A stretch of DNA of 64,000 nt from positions 206,936 to 270,935 of the forward strand of contig JAHELJ010000001.1 of NCBI GenBank assembly GCA_024644235.1, read 5' to 3'. This DNA is from Lewinellaceae bacterium (GTDB lineage Bacteria; Bacteroidota; Bacteroidia; Chitinophagales; Saprospiraceae). This document shows, piece after piece, positions 8,684 through 18,837 of this stretch (within the stretch, counting starts at the first letter, position 1; the number at the start of each line of letters is the position of its first letter). The translations under genes were made by a program, and so were the position numbers. A model generated the notes under the pieces. It was not told the origin of the DNA, ran no database searches, and worked only from the letters and a program-made list of their open reading frames with translations.

Positions 8684-9163
8684 CTATGATTTAATAGCCA
8701 AGGAAGTCAAAGTATCTTTTACACGGTCAAAGTTCGGAAGTTTACTCGGGTCTTCCAAAATCTCTTTGTGCTTTACCACTCCTTTTGCATCAATTACAAA
8801 GACGGCCCGCTTAGTGACGCCCTTCATATCCAGGGAGTAATCTTCGTGCAAAGCTCCATAACATCGTGATACCTCTTTATTATAATCGGAGAGGAGTAAG
8901 AAGTTGTAATCGTGTATTTCTCTGAACTTTCGAAGGGCATAGAGCGAATCAGTCGAAATAGCTAGCACTACTGCATTTAAGTCATTGTATTGCTTGAGTT
9001 CGTCTCTGATACTGCAGAGCTCAGTGGTACATACGCTGGAAAAAGCTAACGGAAAAAAGACCAATACCACCTTACGACCAGCAAATGACTCCAATGACAC
9101 AGCTGACTTGTCATGCGCTCTTAAAGTAAACAAAGGGGCTTTTTCTCCTACGTTTACCTCCAT
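8684..9163 (-). CDS. Peroxiredoxin (AhpE/Bcp-like)
   Basis: A 159-residue thiol peroxidase of the AhpC/TSA superfamily. The peroxidatic cysteine is Cys45 in FFPLAFSSVC, which resembles mycobacterial AhpE (FPLAF) more than the PKAxTPGC form of classical Bcp. A second cysteine at residue 50 could act as resolving cysteine, as in atypical 2-Cys enzymes. It reduces hydrogen or organic peroxides in the cytoplasm. First gene of a likely operon with clpS and aat; divergent from the DMT transporter gene. Confidence 0.9.
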   Translation of the reverse strand: MEVNVGEKAPLFTLRAHDKSAVSLESFAGRKVVLVFFPLAFSSVCTTELCSIRDELKQYNDLNAVVLAISTDSLYALRKFREIHDYNFLLLSDYNKEVSRCYGALHEDYSLDMKGVTKRAVFVIDAKGVVKHKEILEDPSKLPNFDRVKDTLTSLAIKS

Positions 9164-9248
9164 CGAAAAAATATGCTTAACATGGAGCTAAAATTAATCA
9201 AAAAGCAATTCCCCCGGCTGCAGTCAATGCTTTACTTTCAACCGCACC

Positions 9249-10130
9249 ATGCCTAAGAAAAATACTGTTCGCGGCGCTTATCTGGCACTGCACCTGGCTG
9301 TGCTGCTATTTGGATTGTCTGCCATTTTTGGAGATCTGATCAGTCTGCCTTCACTCAGCCTAGTATGGTGGCGTCTTTTGTTTACCTGTCTGAGTATTCT
9401 TTTCTTGATCAGAGTTTGGGAAAAGATTCGTGCCGCTGACAAGGGTTTGCTGGTCAGAATGATTGGGATCGGCATCATAGTAGCACTTCATTGGATCACA
9501 TTTTTTGGATCGATCAAACAGGCTAATGCTTCTGTGGCTTTGGTCTGCCTGGCTACAACAGCCTTCTTTACCGCTCTGATCGAGCCATTTATCATGAAGC
9601 AGCGTTGGAAAGGTTATGAGATGATGCTGGGTCTGGCCATGGTGCCCGGAATGACTTTTGTGGTACAGGGAGTTCCAGACAGCATGGTCAGCGGCATTTG
9701 GTTAGGACTACTATCCGCCATATTTATTGCCACATTCGCCAGCCTGAACAAGCAGTTGATACACCGGGCCGATCCCATCTTTATCACCTTTGTCGAATTG
9801 GGTGCCGGTTGGCTTTTTGTTTCGGCAGTTTTTCCTTTCATGACTAACAGCATTGATTTCTGGCCTCTTGGCATGGATTGGATCTACCTCCTGGCCCTTG
9901 CCATCTTATGTACCACTGTGGGATATGTATTGGCTCTAAAAGCTATGAGGCAACTAAGTGCTTTTATCGCAATGCTTACTATGAATCTTGAGCCGGTTTA
10001 CGGAATGATCTTAGCATGGTTTCTATTAGATGATGCTACTGAATTGACTGGCTCTTTTTACATTGGCGTGGCAATCATTCTTGTTTCTATTTTTATTCAT
10101 CCCTATCTAAAACGCAAATACTCAAGGTGA
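9249..10130 (+). CDS. EamA/DMT-superfamily inner-membrane transporter
   Basis: A 293-residue integral membrane protein with about ten hydrophobic helices arranged as two EamA repeats. Examples are AYLALHLAVLLFGLSAIFGD at the N-terminus and FIAMLTMNLEPVYGMILAWF in the second repeat, with the typical conserved Glu-Pro. Drug/metabolite exporters of this type usually export amino acids or metabolites; the substrate cannot be told. It ends one base before the next ATG, so it is the first gene of an operon with the O-methyltransferase and the GNAT-like protein. Confidence 0.88.
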   Translation: MPKKNTVRGAYLALHLAVLLFGLSAIFGDLISLPSLSLVWWRLLFTCLSILFLIRVWEKIRAADKGLLVRMIGIGIIVALHWITFFGSIKQANASVALVCLATTAFFTALIEPFIMKQRWKGYEMMLGLAMVPGMTFVVQGVPDSMVSGIWLGLLSAIFIATFASLNKQLIHRADPIFITFVELGAGWLFVSAVFPFMTNSIDFWPLGMDWIYLLALAILCTTVGYVLALKAMRQLSAFIAMLTMNLEPVYGMILAWFLLDDATELTGSFYIGVAIILVSIFIHPYLKRKYSR

Positions 10131-10131
10131 C

Positions 10132-10779
10132 ATGGGAACTATGCGATCACAACTGGAGGCCATTGAAAAATACTGTTCTGATCACACTGCCAAGCCTCCC
10201 GATTTGCTGGAGGAGTTGGAAAGAATTACCCATCTCCAAACTCTGGCCCCCCAAATGATGACGAGTCATCTGCAAGGACGGCTAATCAGCCTGATCTCCC
10301 GACTCGTCAGCCCTCGCTCGATTCTGGAAATCGGAACCTTTACCGGCTATGGTGCCCTATGTCTTGCTGAGGGTTTGCAGACCGATGGAGTTCTGCATAC
10401 TATTGAGGCTGATCCGGCTTATCATCATATCGCAGCTGATTTTGTGCAACGATCTCCTTACCATGATGCTATTGTTCTTCATCAGGGAGATGCCTGCCAG
10501 GTTATTCCCACGCTGGAGTCTGAGTTTGATCTGGTCTACATAGACGCAGCAAAGCGCGAGTACCAGGCCTATTATGATCTGGTACTTCCACGACTATCAA
10601 ATGGTGGCCTCATCCTGGCGGACAATATGTTGTGGAGTGGTAAGGTCCTGGAAGATCAGCTGGATGAAGATGCCAGAGCTCTAAAGAACTTTGCTGAATA
10701 TGTTGCTGCCGACAACCGAATCGATCAATTACTTTTGCCAATTAGGGATGGTCTGTTCATATGTCAAAGAATAACGTAA
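10132..10779 (+). CDS. Class I SAM-dependent O-methyltransferase (catechol/caffeoyl-CoA type)
   Basis: A 215-residue methyltransferase_3 family protein. The SAM site is ILEIGTFTGYGALCLAEG, followed by the acidic ribose-binding residue in HTIEAD. The divalent-metal/catalytic segment is DLVYIDAAKREYQAYYDLVL with NGGLILADNMLWSGKV, typical of catechol-type methyltransferases. It acts in the cytoplasm on an unknown hydroxylated substrate. An internal ATG at 10141 is a possible alternative start. Overlaps the next gene by 19 bases. Confidence 0.9.
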   Translation: MGTMRSQLEAIEKYCSDHTAKPPDLLEELERITHLQTLAPQMMTSHLQGRLISLISRLVSPRSILEIGTFTGYGALCLAEGLQTDGVLHTIEADPAYHHIAADFVQRSPYHDAIVLHQGDACQVIPTLESEFDLVYIDAAKREYQAYYDLVLPRLSNGGLILADNMLWSGKVLEDQLDEDARALKNFAEYVAADNRIDQLLLPIRDGLFICQRIT

Positions 10780-11720
10780 AGCAAGATATAGCTGCCTACA
10801 GGATTTGGTGTAACGAGCAAAAGCATCTGCCAATATTTTTTCAGGACTGGTGGTTGGACATCGTGAGTGAGGATGGAGATTGGGATGCGATGCTGTATTA
10901 TCACCGTCCTCATGTCGTGTCTGTCTTTCCATTCTTCTACAAGAAGAAAGGCTCTTTGTCATACCTGTGTATGCCGCCCTTCACTAAATTCCTAGGACCC
11001 TTTTTCATGGGTGGTCTTTCTGATGAAAAAAAGCAGTCTATTCTTCAGGCTCTTCTTGCAGCACTACCCACATTCGATAGCTATGATCTAAATGTGCATT
11101 ATAGTACCAGGAATTGCCTCCCCTTCATCTGGAATGAGTTTGAGGAGAAAGTGCACTATTCCTATATACTCGAAAATGTCAACGACCTGGAATCATGCTG
11201 GGAAGGTCTGGCAGCAGACTATCGGAATAACAAAATTCACAGAGCTAAGGGATTGGTTAAGGTAGTTGAAGCTGAGGATGTCCAAAGTTTGACTGCATTT
11301 TTCATTGGTCCGTTTGAAAGAAAAGGTATTGCCCAGACCATCGACCAGGGGATTCTAAGCCGTCTACTTCATTCTTGTATTAGGAGAGGGCAGGGGCAGG
11401 TGTTTCAGGCCATCGATTCTGATGGGCGGATCCATGCGGCAGCATTTGTCGTATGGGACAACATGAATGCAAAACTTTTACTCATGGCGGACGATCCAGG
11501 GTTGAGATCTTCCGGAGCCGGAATCTATCTGATCTGGCAACTGATTGAATACGCTCATTATGAGCTGCAAGTCTCCGAGTTTGATTTTCTTGGCAGCATG
11601 ATCCCTGGTGTGGAACGGGTAAGGAGATCCTTCGGAGCCAGGCAGAGGAAGTATTCGTATTTGCATAAAGCTTCGAAAAGCTTCCGCATTTTGAAAACAA
11701 TTAAAAACTGGCTCAGTTAG
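10761..11720 (+). CDS. GNAT/FemAB-like acyltransferase of unknown substrate
   Basis: A 319-residue soluble protein. The C-terminal half looks like the GNAT_6/FemAB fold: HAAAFVVWDNMNAKLLLMAD, then SSGAGIYLIWQLIEYAH and FDFLGSMIPGVERVRRSFGA, the usual position of the acyl-donor site and of the final strand. The N-terminal ~120 residues resemble the first domain of FemAB-like proteins found in Bacteroidota polysaccharide loci. The substrate is not identifiable. Overlaps the O-methyltransferase by 19 bases, and its 3' end overlaps the convergent outer-membrane-protein gene by 4. Confidence 0.6.
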   Translation: MSKNNVKQDIAAYRIWCNEQKHLPIFFQDWWLDIVSEDGDWDAMLYYHRPHVVSVFPFFYKKKGSLSYLCMPPFTKFLGPFFMGGLSDEKKQSILQALLAALPTFDSYDLNVHYSTRNCLPFIWNEFEEKVHYSYILENVNDLESCWEGLAADYRNNKIHRAKGLVKVVEAEDVQSLTAFFIGPFERKGIAQTIDQGILSRLLHSCIRRGQGQVFQAIDSDGRIHAAAFVVWDNMNAKLLLMADDPGLRSSGAGIYLIWQLIEYAHYELQVSEFDFLGSMIPGVERVRRSFGARQRKYSYLHKASKSFRILKTIKNWLS

Positions 11721-13510
11721 AAGAGGGAAACCATTCCAAAGTGAATCTTTCCGGTACGGAAATTAAACGGATCGCCCTCCTGTTTTCCGATAGCATAACT
11801 AATCCCAAACACACCAATTTTCGTCTCCAGATTCATCCCAATGCCTAGTCCAACCGGGGTGTCGCTTCGCTCAATATTTGCGGTATGTTGGCGGAAGTAT
11901 CCAAGATCAGAAAAAATAAATAGATTCGAATTTCGGTCGAATAAGAGGCGATATTCCAATGTGAGAATACTGTAGAAGTTAGAGCGAATGGATTCCTCAT
12001 TAAATCCTCTCAAAAGTTTGGTGCCTCCGATCCTGAATAGCTCATTGTCATAAAGTTCACGATCTGATTTTATCCAACCAGTCTTTTGTTGCACTCGAAT
12101 TGCGCTGGACTGGAATACTGGGATAAAAAAATTGAGGGTGACCAACATCTTAATCTGGAATTGATTTAGATCAAGCTCATTATAAAGACTAGCAAACTCG
12201 AAGGTGCTGTCGTTAGGATCCGTCAATTCGCTCACCAGATCGCTGCGGCGAATGCGTTTTTGTCCAGCTGCTACAGACCAGATGATTTCCCTGCCTTTTC
12301 GGGGGTTTAGTCTGTAGTCATATTGCCGATGCTGAAACTCTACACCAAATAAGCTCCTCGAAAGATCAAGATTTGGAGGAAGTTTTCGTGAGTTGACTAT
12401 TGCTGCAGAGTCGATTCGAAGGAGGTTGGACCGGGAGTTATCAACAAAAAACTTTACCGAGGATCTGCGGCCGGTAAAATAGCGGATCCCAATTTCATAG
12501 TTCAGATCAATGTAGGTTGAATCCCTTTTGTACAGATCGAAATGCAAGTCAGTTCCAAAAGGTAAATCGAAGACAAAAGGATAAGAGAAGTCTAGCTCCA
12601 ATTCTTGCGTTGCTGGTTGGAGACTTTCAAAATTCATTAGAAATCGCTCACCAGCGCCGAATTGGTTTTCCATGGCAATATTGACATTTCCGGTAATCCT
12701 GAATCTCTCATTCTCTCTATTGCTGGGAATTAGACCCAGTAGAATATCAAATTGATTGGCTGGTTTGCGATTGAGATAGAGATTTAAGGTGGCGCCTTCT
12801 CCCAAGAAGCTCACTGTGGGGGTTCGATAGGGATCGGCAAAGTTGAGTTCATCCAGCCGGTTTTTCAATTGAGTGATTTTCTGCCGATTGAAATGATCGC
12901 CGACTCTCACATCTAGAAGTTGCTCCAAATAACGACGGGTGATCTGCAGGTCACCTTCGATCCGGAGGGGTTCCATCATGATCTTTTCCTTTAGATCCAT
13001 TTTGATCACTGCACTCATCTCACCGGCTTCCAATCTGAGGCTGTCAAGTTGCACAGTAGCAAATGGATATCCCGAATTCTCAGCGGCGACGAGGAGGTCT
13101 TCGAAAACCCTGTTTACCTCCTCAAAGTGAAAACTCTGCCCTTCAGCAATCTTATGAAGTCTTCTACTTGCAACTTGTATCGGTATGTTGGAAAAGTCCA
13201 AACGTGTCCAGTGGTACCGAGGACCCCTGTGCAGGCCAATTATATATCTGTCATCTATGATCAGAACCGTATCAACAGAGGCCTCTAGATAGCCTGATTC
13301 ATGCATCTGCCGTACCAGATTCCGTAGCCAAATCTTAAATTCGAGGCTATCACTAGGTGTGAGGTCAAATTCGTCTGAAAGCTCACTCTCACCAATATCT
13401 TCCAGCTGCCATTCAATCGAATAAGGGGCTTGAGCACCTAACTTGAAACTCATCGCGATCGTGGTCAGTAGAAGAAGGATAACTCTCAATTGCTCACTAA
13501 TTGAATACAC
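11717..13510 (-). CDS. BamA/TamA-like outer-membrane beta-barrel protein with POTRA region
   Basis: A 597-residue Omp85-superfamily protein. A signal peptide (ILLLLTTIAMSFKLGA) is followed by a periplasmic POTRA-type region (about 120-275, including GDLQITRRYLEQLLDVRVGD) and a C-terminal barrel of alternating strands that ends in phenylalanine (GKIHFGMVSLF), as outer-membrane barrels do. The GFNEES segment in LLRGFNEESI resembles the conserved (V/I)RG(F/Y) motif of loop 6. It is shorter than BamA, so it is more likely a TamA/surface-antigen-type paralogue. The start used is GTG 13510; TTG near 13489 is also possible. Confidence 0.8.
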   Translation of the reverse strand: MYSISEQLRVILLLLTTIAMSFKLGAQAPYSIEWQLEDIGESELSDEFDLTPSDSLEFKIWLRNLVRQMHESGYLEASVDTVLIIDDRYIIGLHRGPRYHWTRLDFSNIPIQVASRRLHKIAEGQSFHFEEVNRVFEDLLVAAENSGYPFATVQLDSLRLEAGEMSAVIKMDLKEKIMMEPLRIEGDLQITRRYLEQLLDVRVGDHFNRQKITQLKNRLDELNFADPYRTPTVSFLGEGATLNLYLNRKPANQFDILLGLIPSNRENERFRITGNVNIAMENQFGAGERFLMNFESLQPATQELELDFSYPFVFDLPFGTDLHFDLYKRDSTYIDLNYEIGIRYFTGRRSSVKFFVDNSRSNLLRIDSAAIVNSRKLPPNLDLSRSLFGVEFQHRQYDYRLNPRKGREIIWSVAAGQKRIRRSDLVSELTDPNDSTFEFASLYNELDLNQFQIKMLVTLNFFIPVFQSSAIRVQQKTGWIKSDRELYDNELFRIGGTKLLRGFNEESIRSNFYSILTLEYRLLFDRNSNLFIFSDLGYFRQHTANIERSDTPVGLGIGMNLETKIGVFGISYAIGKQEGDPFNFRTGKIHFGMVSLF

Positions 13511-13518
13511 TATCTTTG
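13490..13518 (+). promoter_or_regulatory. Bacteroidota-type promoter for hemW
   Basis: TTG (13490-13492), 18 bases and TATCTTTG (13511-13518) match the Bacteroidota consensus. The hemW ATG is at 13540. The element overlaps the start of the divergent barrel-protein gene. Confidence 0.6.
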
Positions 13519-13539
13519 GATCTCATTCTTAGAACGTAG

Positions 13540-14667
13540 ATGGCCGGATTGTATATACATATTCCCTTTTGCAAACAAGCATGCCACTACTGTAATTTCC
13601 ATTTCTCAACTTCATTAAAATTAAAGGAAAAACTCCTGCAAGCCATCCACGAAGAACTGGACCAACGCCATCACTATTTGGATTCAAAAGCACTGCAGTC
13701 CATCTATCTTGGAGGTGGAACCCCATCTCTCTTGAGCATGAGGGAAATCACCCACTTATTTGAGGTAATTTCTCAATATTTTGACTGGTCTGAGGAGTGT
13801 GAAATTACGTTGGAGTCTAATCCTGATGACTTATCACCGGAAAAGGTCCGTGATCTTTTCAACTCGCCCATCAATAGACTTAGCATAGGCATTCAGTCTT
13901 TTAATGACGGAGAACTTCAGTACATGAATCGGTCACATGATGCAAGCACTGCCCATGAATGCTTGAAATCGGTGAAGAACATAGGATTTGAGAACGTAAC
14001 GGTGGATTTGATCTATGGCAGTGAGAAATCAAGTCCTGAGATATGGATGAATAATCTCCAGCAGTTACTAGTATACGATATCGATCATTTTTCTGCATAT
14101 GCTCTGACCGTAGAACCGCGGACAGCACTTGCTTCTCAGATTGAAAAAGGAGGTGCATCGGCTCCCTTGGAGGAGGTCGTAATTGAGTCTTTCCGGTATA
14201 CTCAGCAATTTGCCATTGACCATGATTTTTTTCATTACGAGATTGCCAATTTTGCACGGGAGGGCCACCTGGCGGTGCACAACACTAATTATTGGAGGCG
14301 ACAGCCATATTTAGGTGTTGGACCATCTGCTCATTCATTTAATGGGTCTTGCCGGGGATGGAACATTGCAAATAATATGCAATACATCAGTTTAGTCAAT
14401 TCCGGTTCTCATTATCACACAGTAGAAAAGCTTTCCATTCCCGACTATTACAATGAGTATGTAATGACCTCCCTGCGTACTGCATGGGGTTGTGATCTGG
14501 AGGAGATCACTTCGATCTCATCAGAGTGTACCACCTACTTTTTGAAGGAAGTTGAAGACTTGTTGGTTCGTGGATTGGTAGAGCGGTCTCAGAATGTCTA
14601 CAAGTTGACATCTGATGGGAAATTGTTCGCCGACCAAGTCGCTAGTCAACTTTTCATGGTAGAGTGA
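13540..14667 (+). CDS. hemW: HemW-like radical SAM protein (CPO-III-related)
   Basis: A 375-residue radical SAM enzyme. The [4Fe-4S] motif is CKQACHYC (Cys11, Cys15, Cys18) within [15 protein letters not shown], followed by [10 protein letters not shown] (SAM binding), [15 protein letters not shown] and the HemW C-terminal domain ([11 protein letters not shown]). HemW was long annotated as oxygen-independent coproporphyrinogen oxidase. The extra fourth cysteine of true HemN is absent (the motif ends CNF), so haem chaperone/HemW is the better name. Its 3' end overlaps the convergent mutase gene by 14 bases. Confidence 0.92.
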   Translation: MAGLYIHIPFCKQACHYCNFHFSTSLKLKEKLLQAIHEELDQRHHYLDSKALQSIYLGGGTPSLLSMREITHLFEVISQYFDWSEECEITLESNPDDLSPEKVRDLFNSPINRLSIGIQSFNDGELQYMNRSHDASTAHECLKSVKNIGFENVTVDLIYGSEKSSPEIWMNNLQQLLVYDIDHFSAYALTVEPRTALASQIEKGGASAPLEEVVIESFRYTQQFAIDHDFFHYEIANFAREGHLAVHNTNYWRRQPYLGVGPSAHSFNGSCRGWNIANNMQYISLVNSGSHYHTVEKLSIPDYYNEYVMTSLRTAWGCDLEEITSISSECTTYFLKEVEDLLVRGLVERSQNVYKLTSDGKLFADQVASQLFMVE

Positions 14668-16786
14668 TCCCTAATTTGCCCATCAGACCACTGACAGCTT
14701 CGGGGATTACTGTACCTGGTCCGTATATGGCGAGCACTCCGCATCCGAATAAGAATTCATGATCTGCTGGTGGGACGATTCCCCCGAGAACAACTTTGAT
14801 GTCAACACCTCCATTTGCCTTGAGGTGATCCATCAGTTCGGGGATCAAGCTCTTATGGCCACCTGCAAGAGATGAAATCCCTAAAACATGCACATCGTTT
14901 TCAATGGCTTGGCGGGCGGCCTCTTCCGGAGTCTGAAAAAGTGGACCAATATCCACATCGAATCCCAGATCTGCAAAACTGCTTGCTATGATTCTGGCAC
15001 CCCGGTCGTGCCCATCTTGCCCCAGCTTCGCTACCAGGATTCTGGGTCTCCGGCCATGACGCTCGGCAAACATGTCCGTGAGTTCTCGTGCTTTTCTTAT
15101 TGAGTCCTGGTCTGACATCTGGGATAAGTAAACTCCTGAAATTACAGGATTATTGGCGCGATAACGGCCAAATACTTTTTCCAAAGCATTGGAAATTTCA
15201 CCGAGGGTGGCTCTTGCTCTTGCTGCCTCCACACAAACTTCCAATAGATTGCCTGCTTTGCCCCCTGCGACCAAGGTGACTTGTTCCAATGCAGCAGTGG
15301 CATTCGAATCATCTCTTGACGCCTTCAATTGCCTGAGTCGAAGTATTTGCTCTTCTCTGACAGCGTTGTTATCTACCTCCAACAGTTCCATCTCACTTGA
15401 TTGCTTTTGTTCGAACATATTCACCCCAATTATTTTTTCAGTGCCACTATCGATCTTCGCTTGTCGCTTAGCGGCAGCTTCTTCGATACGCTGTTTGGGG
15501 ATGCCAAGTTCTATTGCCCTGGTCATTCCGCCCAGCTTATCGATTTCTTCGATCCAGTTTTTTGCTTTTACATAAAGTGCATTGGTCAAGTGCTCGACGT
15601 AGAAGGAACCTCCATAGGGATCGATCGATTGACATAAGCCCATTTTGGTCTGCAAATGGATTTGAGTGTCTCTGGCAATCTTGGCCGAAAAGTTGCTAGG
15701 CAGGGCCAGGGCTTCGTCGAAAGCATTGGTATGAAGAGATTGGGTGCCGCCAAGTACAGCCGATAAACCTTCTAAGGTAGTCCGGCAGATATTGTTGAAA
15801 GGATCATGTGCAGCCAGGCTCCATCCGGATGTCTGGCAATGTGCTCGTAGCGCCATCGATTTAGGGTTTTTGGGATTGTAGGTAGATACCATCTCAGCCC
15901 AAAGCAAACGGCCTGCCCTCATTTTGGCGATTTCCATGAAATGATTCATTCCGATGCCCCAGAAAAAGGAGATTCGGGGAGCTAACTGGTCCACCTCTAG
16001 TCCTGCTTCCAAGCCAGCCTTGAGGTACTCAATCCCATCTGCTAGAGTGTAGGCGAGCTCCAGGTCAGCACTGGCTCCCGACTCTAGCATATGGTATCCG
16101 CTGACACTTATGGAGTTAAAGAGCGGCATCATCTGGCTGGTATAACGAAAGATCTCCGCAACGATACGCATTGAAGGCTGGGGAGGATAAATAAAGGTAT
16201 TCCGGACCATGAATTCCTTGAGGATATCGTTTTGAATTGTCCCCCGAAGTTTTTCCTGGGTAACACCTTGTTCTTCAGCAGCTACGATGTAGAATGCCAT
16301 AATCGGCAAAACCGCTCCATTCATGGTCATGCTTACCGACATCTGATCAAGTGGAATGCCATCAAAAAGGACTTTCATGTCTTCCACAGAATCTACAGCA
16401 ACTCCTGCTTTACCAACATCTCCGGTGACTCGCGGGTGATCGGAATCGTATCCCCTATGGGTGGCTAGATCAAAAGCTATTGAAAGCCCTTTCTGACCAG
16501 CTTCCAGGTTTCTTCGGTAAAAAGCATTGCTCTCGGCCGCGGTGGAGAAACCAGCATATTGTCTGATGGTCCAGGGTCGGCCAGTATACATGGTTGCATA
16601 GGGACCCCTTAGGAAAGGAGGTATTCCTGAGATATAACGGGTTTGCAAGGCAGTCGATGGTGCATGATCGGAATAATGGCTGTAGATATCTATTCCCTCA
16701 TGACTCTCTCCTGTCTGCAGCGATTTTCCGGCATTTTTTGCAATGGAGAAATCGATTTCTATCTTCGACAGATCGACCTGCTTCAT
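14654..16786 (-). CDS. scpA: Methylmalonyl-CoA mutase, large (B12-binding) subunit
   Basis: Interconverts methylmalonyl-CoA and succinyl-CoA with adenosylcobalamin. 710 residues, the normal length for the catalytic chain. The TIM-barrel part has [20 protein letters not shown] and [20 protein letters not shown]. The C-terminal cobalamin domain has the base-off motif DGHDRG (about residue 600) and SSLAGGHK. Bacteroidota usually place the small subunit gene immediately upstream; here the upstream neighbour is a divergent membrane protein with start codons only two bases apart, so the partner is elsewhere or the enzyme is homodimeric like E. coli ScpA. Confidence 0.95.
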   Translation of the reverse strand: MKQVDLSKIEIDFSIAKNAGKSLQTGESHEGIDIYSHYSDHAPSTALQTRYISGIPPFLRGPYATMYTGRPWTIRQYAGFSTAAESNAFYRRNLEAGQKGLSIAFDLATHRGYDSDHPRVTGDVGKAGVAVDSVEDMKVLFDGIPLDQMSVSMTMNGAVLPIMAFYIVAAEEQGVTQEKLRGTIQNDILKEFMVRNTFIYPPQPSMRIVAEIFRYTSQMMPLFNSISVSGYHMLESGASADLELAYTLADGIEYLKAGLEAGLEVDQLAPRISFFWGIGMNHFMEIAKMRAGRLLWAEMVSTYNPKNPKSMALRAHCQTSGWSLAAHDPFNNICRTTLEGLSAVLGGTQSLHTNAFDEALALPSNFSAKIARDTQIHLQTKMGLCQSIDPYGGSFYVEHLTNALYVKAKNWIEEIDKLGGMTRAIELGIPKQRIEEAAAKRQAKIDSGTEKIIGVNMFEQKQSSEMELLEVDNNAVREEQILRLRQLKASRDDSNATAALEQVTLVAGGKAGNLLEVCVEAARARATLGEISNALEKVFGRYRANNPVISGVYLSQMSDQDSIRKARELTDMFAERHGRRPRILVAKLGQDGHDRGARIIASSFADLGFDVDIGPLFQTPEEAARQAIENDVHVLGISSLAGGHKSLIPELMDHLKANGGVDIKVVLGGIVPPADHEFLFGCGVLAIYGPGTVIPEAVSGLMGKLGITLP

Positions 16787-16788
16787 AG

Positions 16789-18063
16789 ATGTCAGCTAAT
16801 ATAGTCAAAACGAAAGGTCTGCCTTTTATGGGGGGTGCCATATTGATTGGCGTCCTTATTTTTTTGAGCTTGAACAAGTGGAAAAATGACCCACTCCGCG
16901 TGATTTGGTCGGATGCGGAAGGCTACTACATGTATCTGCCCGGCACTTTCTTGTACCAATTTGAGGACATGCCCTTGCGAACGCCAGGATGGCCCAAGCG
17001 GGGAGACAAGGCTTTTACCAAATACTCCTGTGGGGTAGCAATCTTACAGGCACCTTTTTTTGCGGCAGCTCATTTGTATGCTATGATAAGTAGTGATGAA
17101 GCAAATGGATTCAGCTTTCCTTATGGACTAGCGATAATTATTTCGGCAATTTTTTATGCATTGCTGGGTTTGCTGCTACTGTATAAGACGCTGCGAAGTC
17201 ATTATTCTCGCGGACCACTTATCGTCAGCATACTTCTACTGGGACTCGGATCCAATCTCTACTACTATACAATAGCTGAGTCGGGAATGTCTCATATCTA
17301 CTCCTTTTTCCTATTCTGTGTGATTATTTTTCTTACGCCCTATCTGTATAAGAATTCCAATCTGAAAACATTTATGCTGATAGGATTTGTCTGCGGCTTA
17401 ACCATACTGGTCCGTCCTACCAACCTAATCATCGGGCTTTGGATACTGTTCTACAACATTGATTCAATCGAAGCACTCAAAGGACGAATCAATTTCTTTC
17501 GAGGTAAAATGATCTATTTGGTTGGAGCAGCTGCAGCCCTTGCCTTACCCTGGATGCCTCAGATTCTCTACTGGAAATATGCAACTGGAGAATGGGTTGC
17601 CTACTCATATGGTGATGAAGGTTTCGATTTCTGGAATAATCCCCAAATGCTCCAGGTGTTGACTCATTTGGAAAATGGACTATTTCTCTACAGTCCACTG
17701 ATTCTCATACCTGTGATCGGTGTGCTCTATGGGTTGGAGGCTAAGGTCAAGAACAGCTGGCTCATTCTGGTTTTATTGATCACGGCCACTTACATATTTG
17801 GCAGTTGGTGGGACTGGAATTTTGGAGGGGCCTTCGGACATCGATGCTATGTCGAATTTTACGCCTTACTGCTAGGACCGTTGGCATGGGTAGTGTCGGA
17901 GATTGGTCGATCCAGATTCTTGATTTCAAAGATTGTGTTTGGTCTTTTGTCCTCACTTTTAGTGTACTATAGCCTGCAGATGACTTATGCTTATGCACCC
18001 CCCTGGGACGGACCCGATTGGACCTGGCATCGCCTGGTAGATATTATCCGTTCATTTTTCTAG
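16789..18063 (+). CDS. Multi-pass membrane protein, GT-C glycosyltransferase-like
   Basis: A 424-residue integral membrane protein with about ten helices. The first extracytoplasmic loop carries an acidic motif ([15 protein letters not shown]) of the kind seen in GT-C (lipid-linked sugar) glycosyltransferases, and the context supports this: a dolichyl-phosphate-mannose-synthase-like GT2 follows convergently. Later segments such as [20 protein letters not shown] are typical of the uncharacterised Bacteroidota group. No catalytic assignment is certain. The ATG at 16789 is two bases from the divergent mutase start; an alternative ATG lies at 16828. Confidence 0.6.
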   Translation: MSANIVKTKGLPFMGGAILIGVLIFLSLNKWKNDPLRVIWSDAEGYYMYLPGTFLYQFEDMPLRTPGWPKRGDKAFTKYSCGVAILQAPFFAAAHLYAMISSDEANGFSFPYGLAIIISAIFYALLGLLLLYKTLRSHYSRGPLIVSILLLGLGSNLYYYTIAESGMSHIYSFFLFCVIIFLTPYLYKNSNLKTFMLIGFVCGLTILVRPTNLIIGLWILFYNIDSIEALKGRINFFRGKMIYLVGAAAALALPWMPQILYWKYATGEWVAYSYGDEGFDFWNNPQMLQVLTHLENGLFLYSPLILIPVIGVLYGLEAKVKNSWLILVLLITATYIFGSWWDWNFGGAFGHRCYVEFYALLLGPLAWVVSEIGRSRFLISKIVFGLLSSLLVYYSLQMTYAYAPPWDGPDWTWHRLVDIIRSFF

Positions 18064-18797
18064 CTAAGGAGATTGTAACGAAGTATGCAATAAATGGCCC
18101 AGAAACCATCTCGCCAATTGATCTTTTTACCATCGGCATAGGTCCGGCCATAGTAGGAGATACCCACCTCATAGATCCGTATGCCTTCTATTTTGGAAAT
18201 CTTGGCAGTAACTTCAGGTTCGAAGCCAAAACTTTTTTCCCGTAGTTTCAGCTGCTTCAGATATTTTGCACGGAAAAGCTTATAGCCAGTTTCCATATCG
18301 GTGAGATTTAGATTGGTGAAGGCATTCGAGAGTCCGGTTAGCAATTTGTTTCCGATGGAGTGCCAGAAGAACAGCACTCTGTGAGGTCGACCTCCAACAA
18401 ATCTCGATCCGTAGACCACATCAGCTTGGTTCTGAATTACCGGTTCCAATAATCGAGCATAGTCCTCCGGATTGTATTCGAGGTCGGCATCCTGGACAAT
18501 GATGTAATCTCCTTTGGCAGCTTCGATGCCGGCGTGCATAGCAGCTCCTTTACCCTGGTTATGCTCTTGAGGAAGATAGATGATAGGGATCTGACGATGT
18601 GCATTCATAAACGACAGGATTTTCTGTTCCGTATCGTCTTCCGAACCATCATTGACAATGACTATCTCCCGGTCATAGTCAGGAGGAAGCGTTGCACCGA
18701 GGACGCTTGTAAGAACTTGCTCTATTGTATTGGATTCATTATAGGCGGGTATGATTACAGAGAGCGTTGGCATCCTGGAGGAAAATTGACTGGGCAA
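18060..18797 (-). CDS. Glycosyltransferase family 2 (polyprenyl-phosphate mannosyl/glucosyltransferase-like)
   Basis: A 245-residue inverting GT-A enzyme. SVIIPAYNESNTIEQVL begins the fold, IVIVNDGSEDDT carries the nucleotide-binding acid, and IIVQDADLEYNPEDYARLL is the DxD metal site. YGSRFVGGRPHR and TDMETGYKLFRAKYLK mark the DPM1/GtrB subgroup that makes polyprenyl-phosphate sugars. There is no C-terminal membrane segment. It is convergent (4-base overlap) with the GT-C-like membrane protein, which would plausibly use such a donor; this pairing is inference. Confidence 0.88.
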   Translation of the reverse strand: MPSQFSSRMPTLSVIIPAYNESNTIEQVLTSVLGATLPPDYDREIVIVNDGSEDDTEQKILSFMNAHRQIPIIYLPQEHNQGKGAAMHAGIEAAKGDYIIVQDADLEYNPEDYARLLEPVIQNQADVVYGSRFVGGRPHRVLFFWHSIGNKLLTGLSNAFTNLNLTDMETGYKLFRAKYLKQLKLREKSFGFEPEVTAKISKIEGIRIYEVGISYYGRTYADGKKINWRDGFWAIYCILRYNLLS

Positions 18798-18837
18798 AAT
18801 AGAAATAATTCTAAATTCGCCCCGTTAATAAGGCTTC

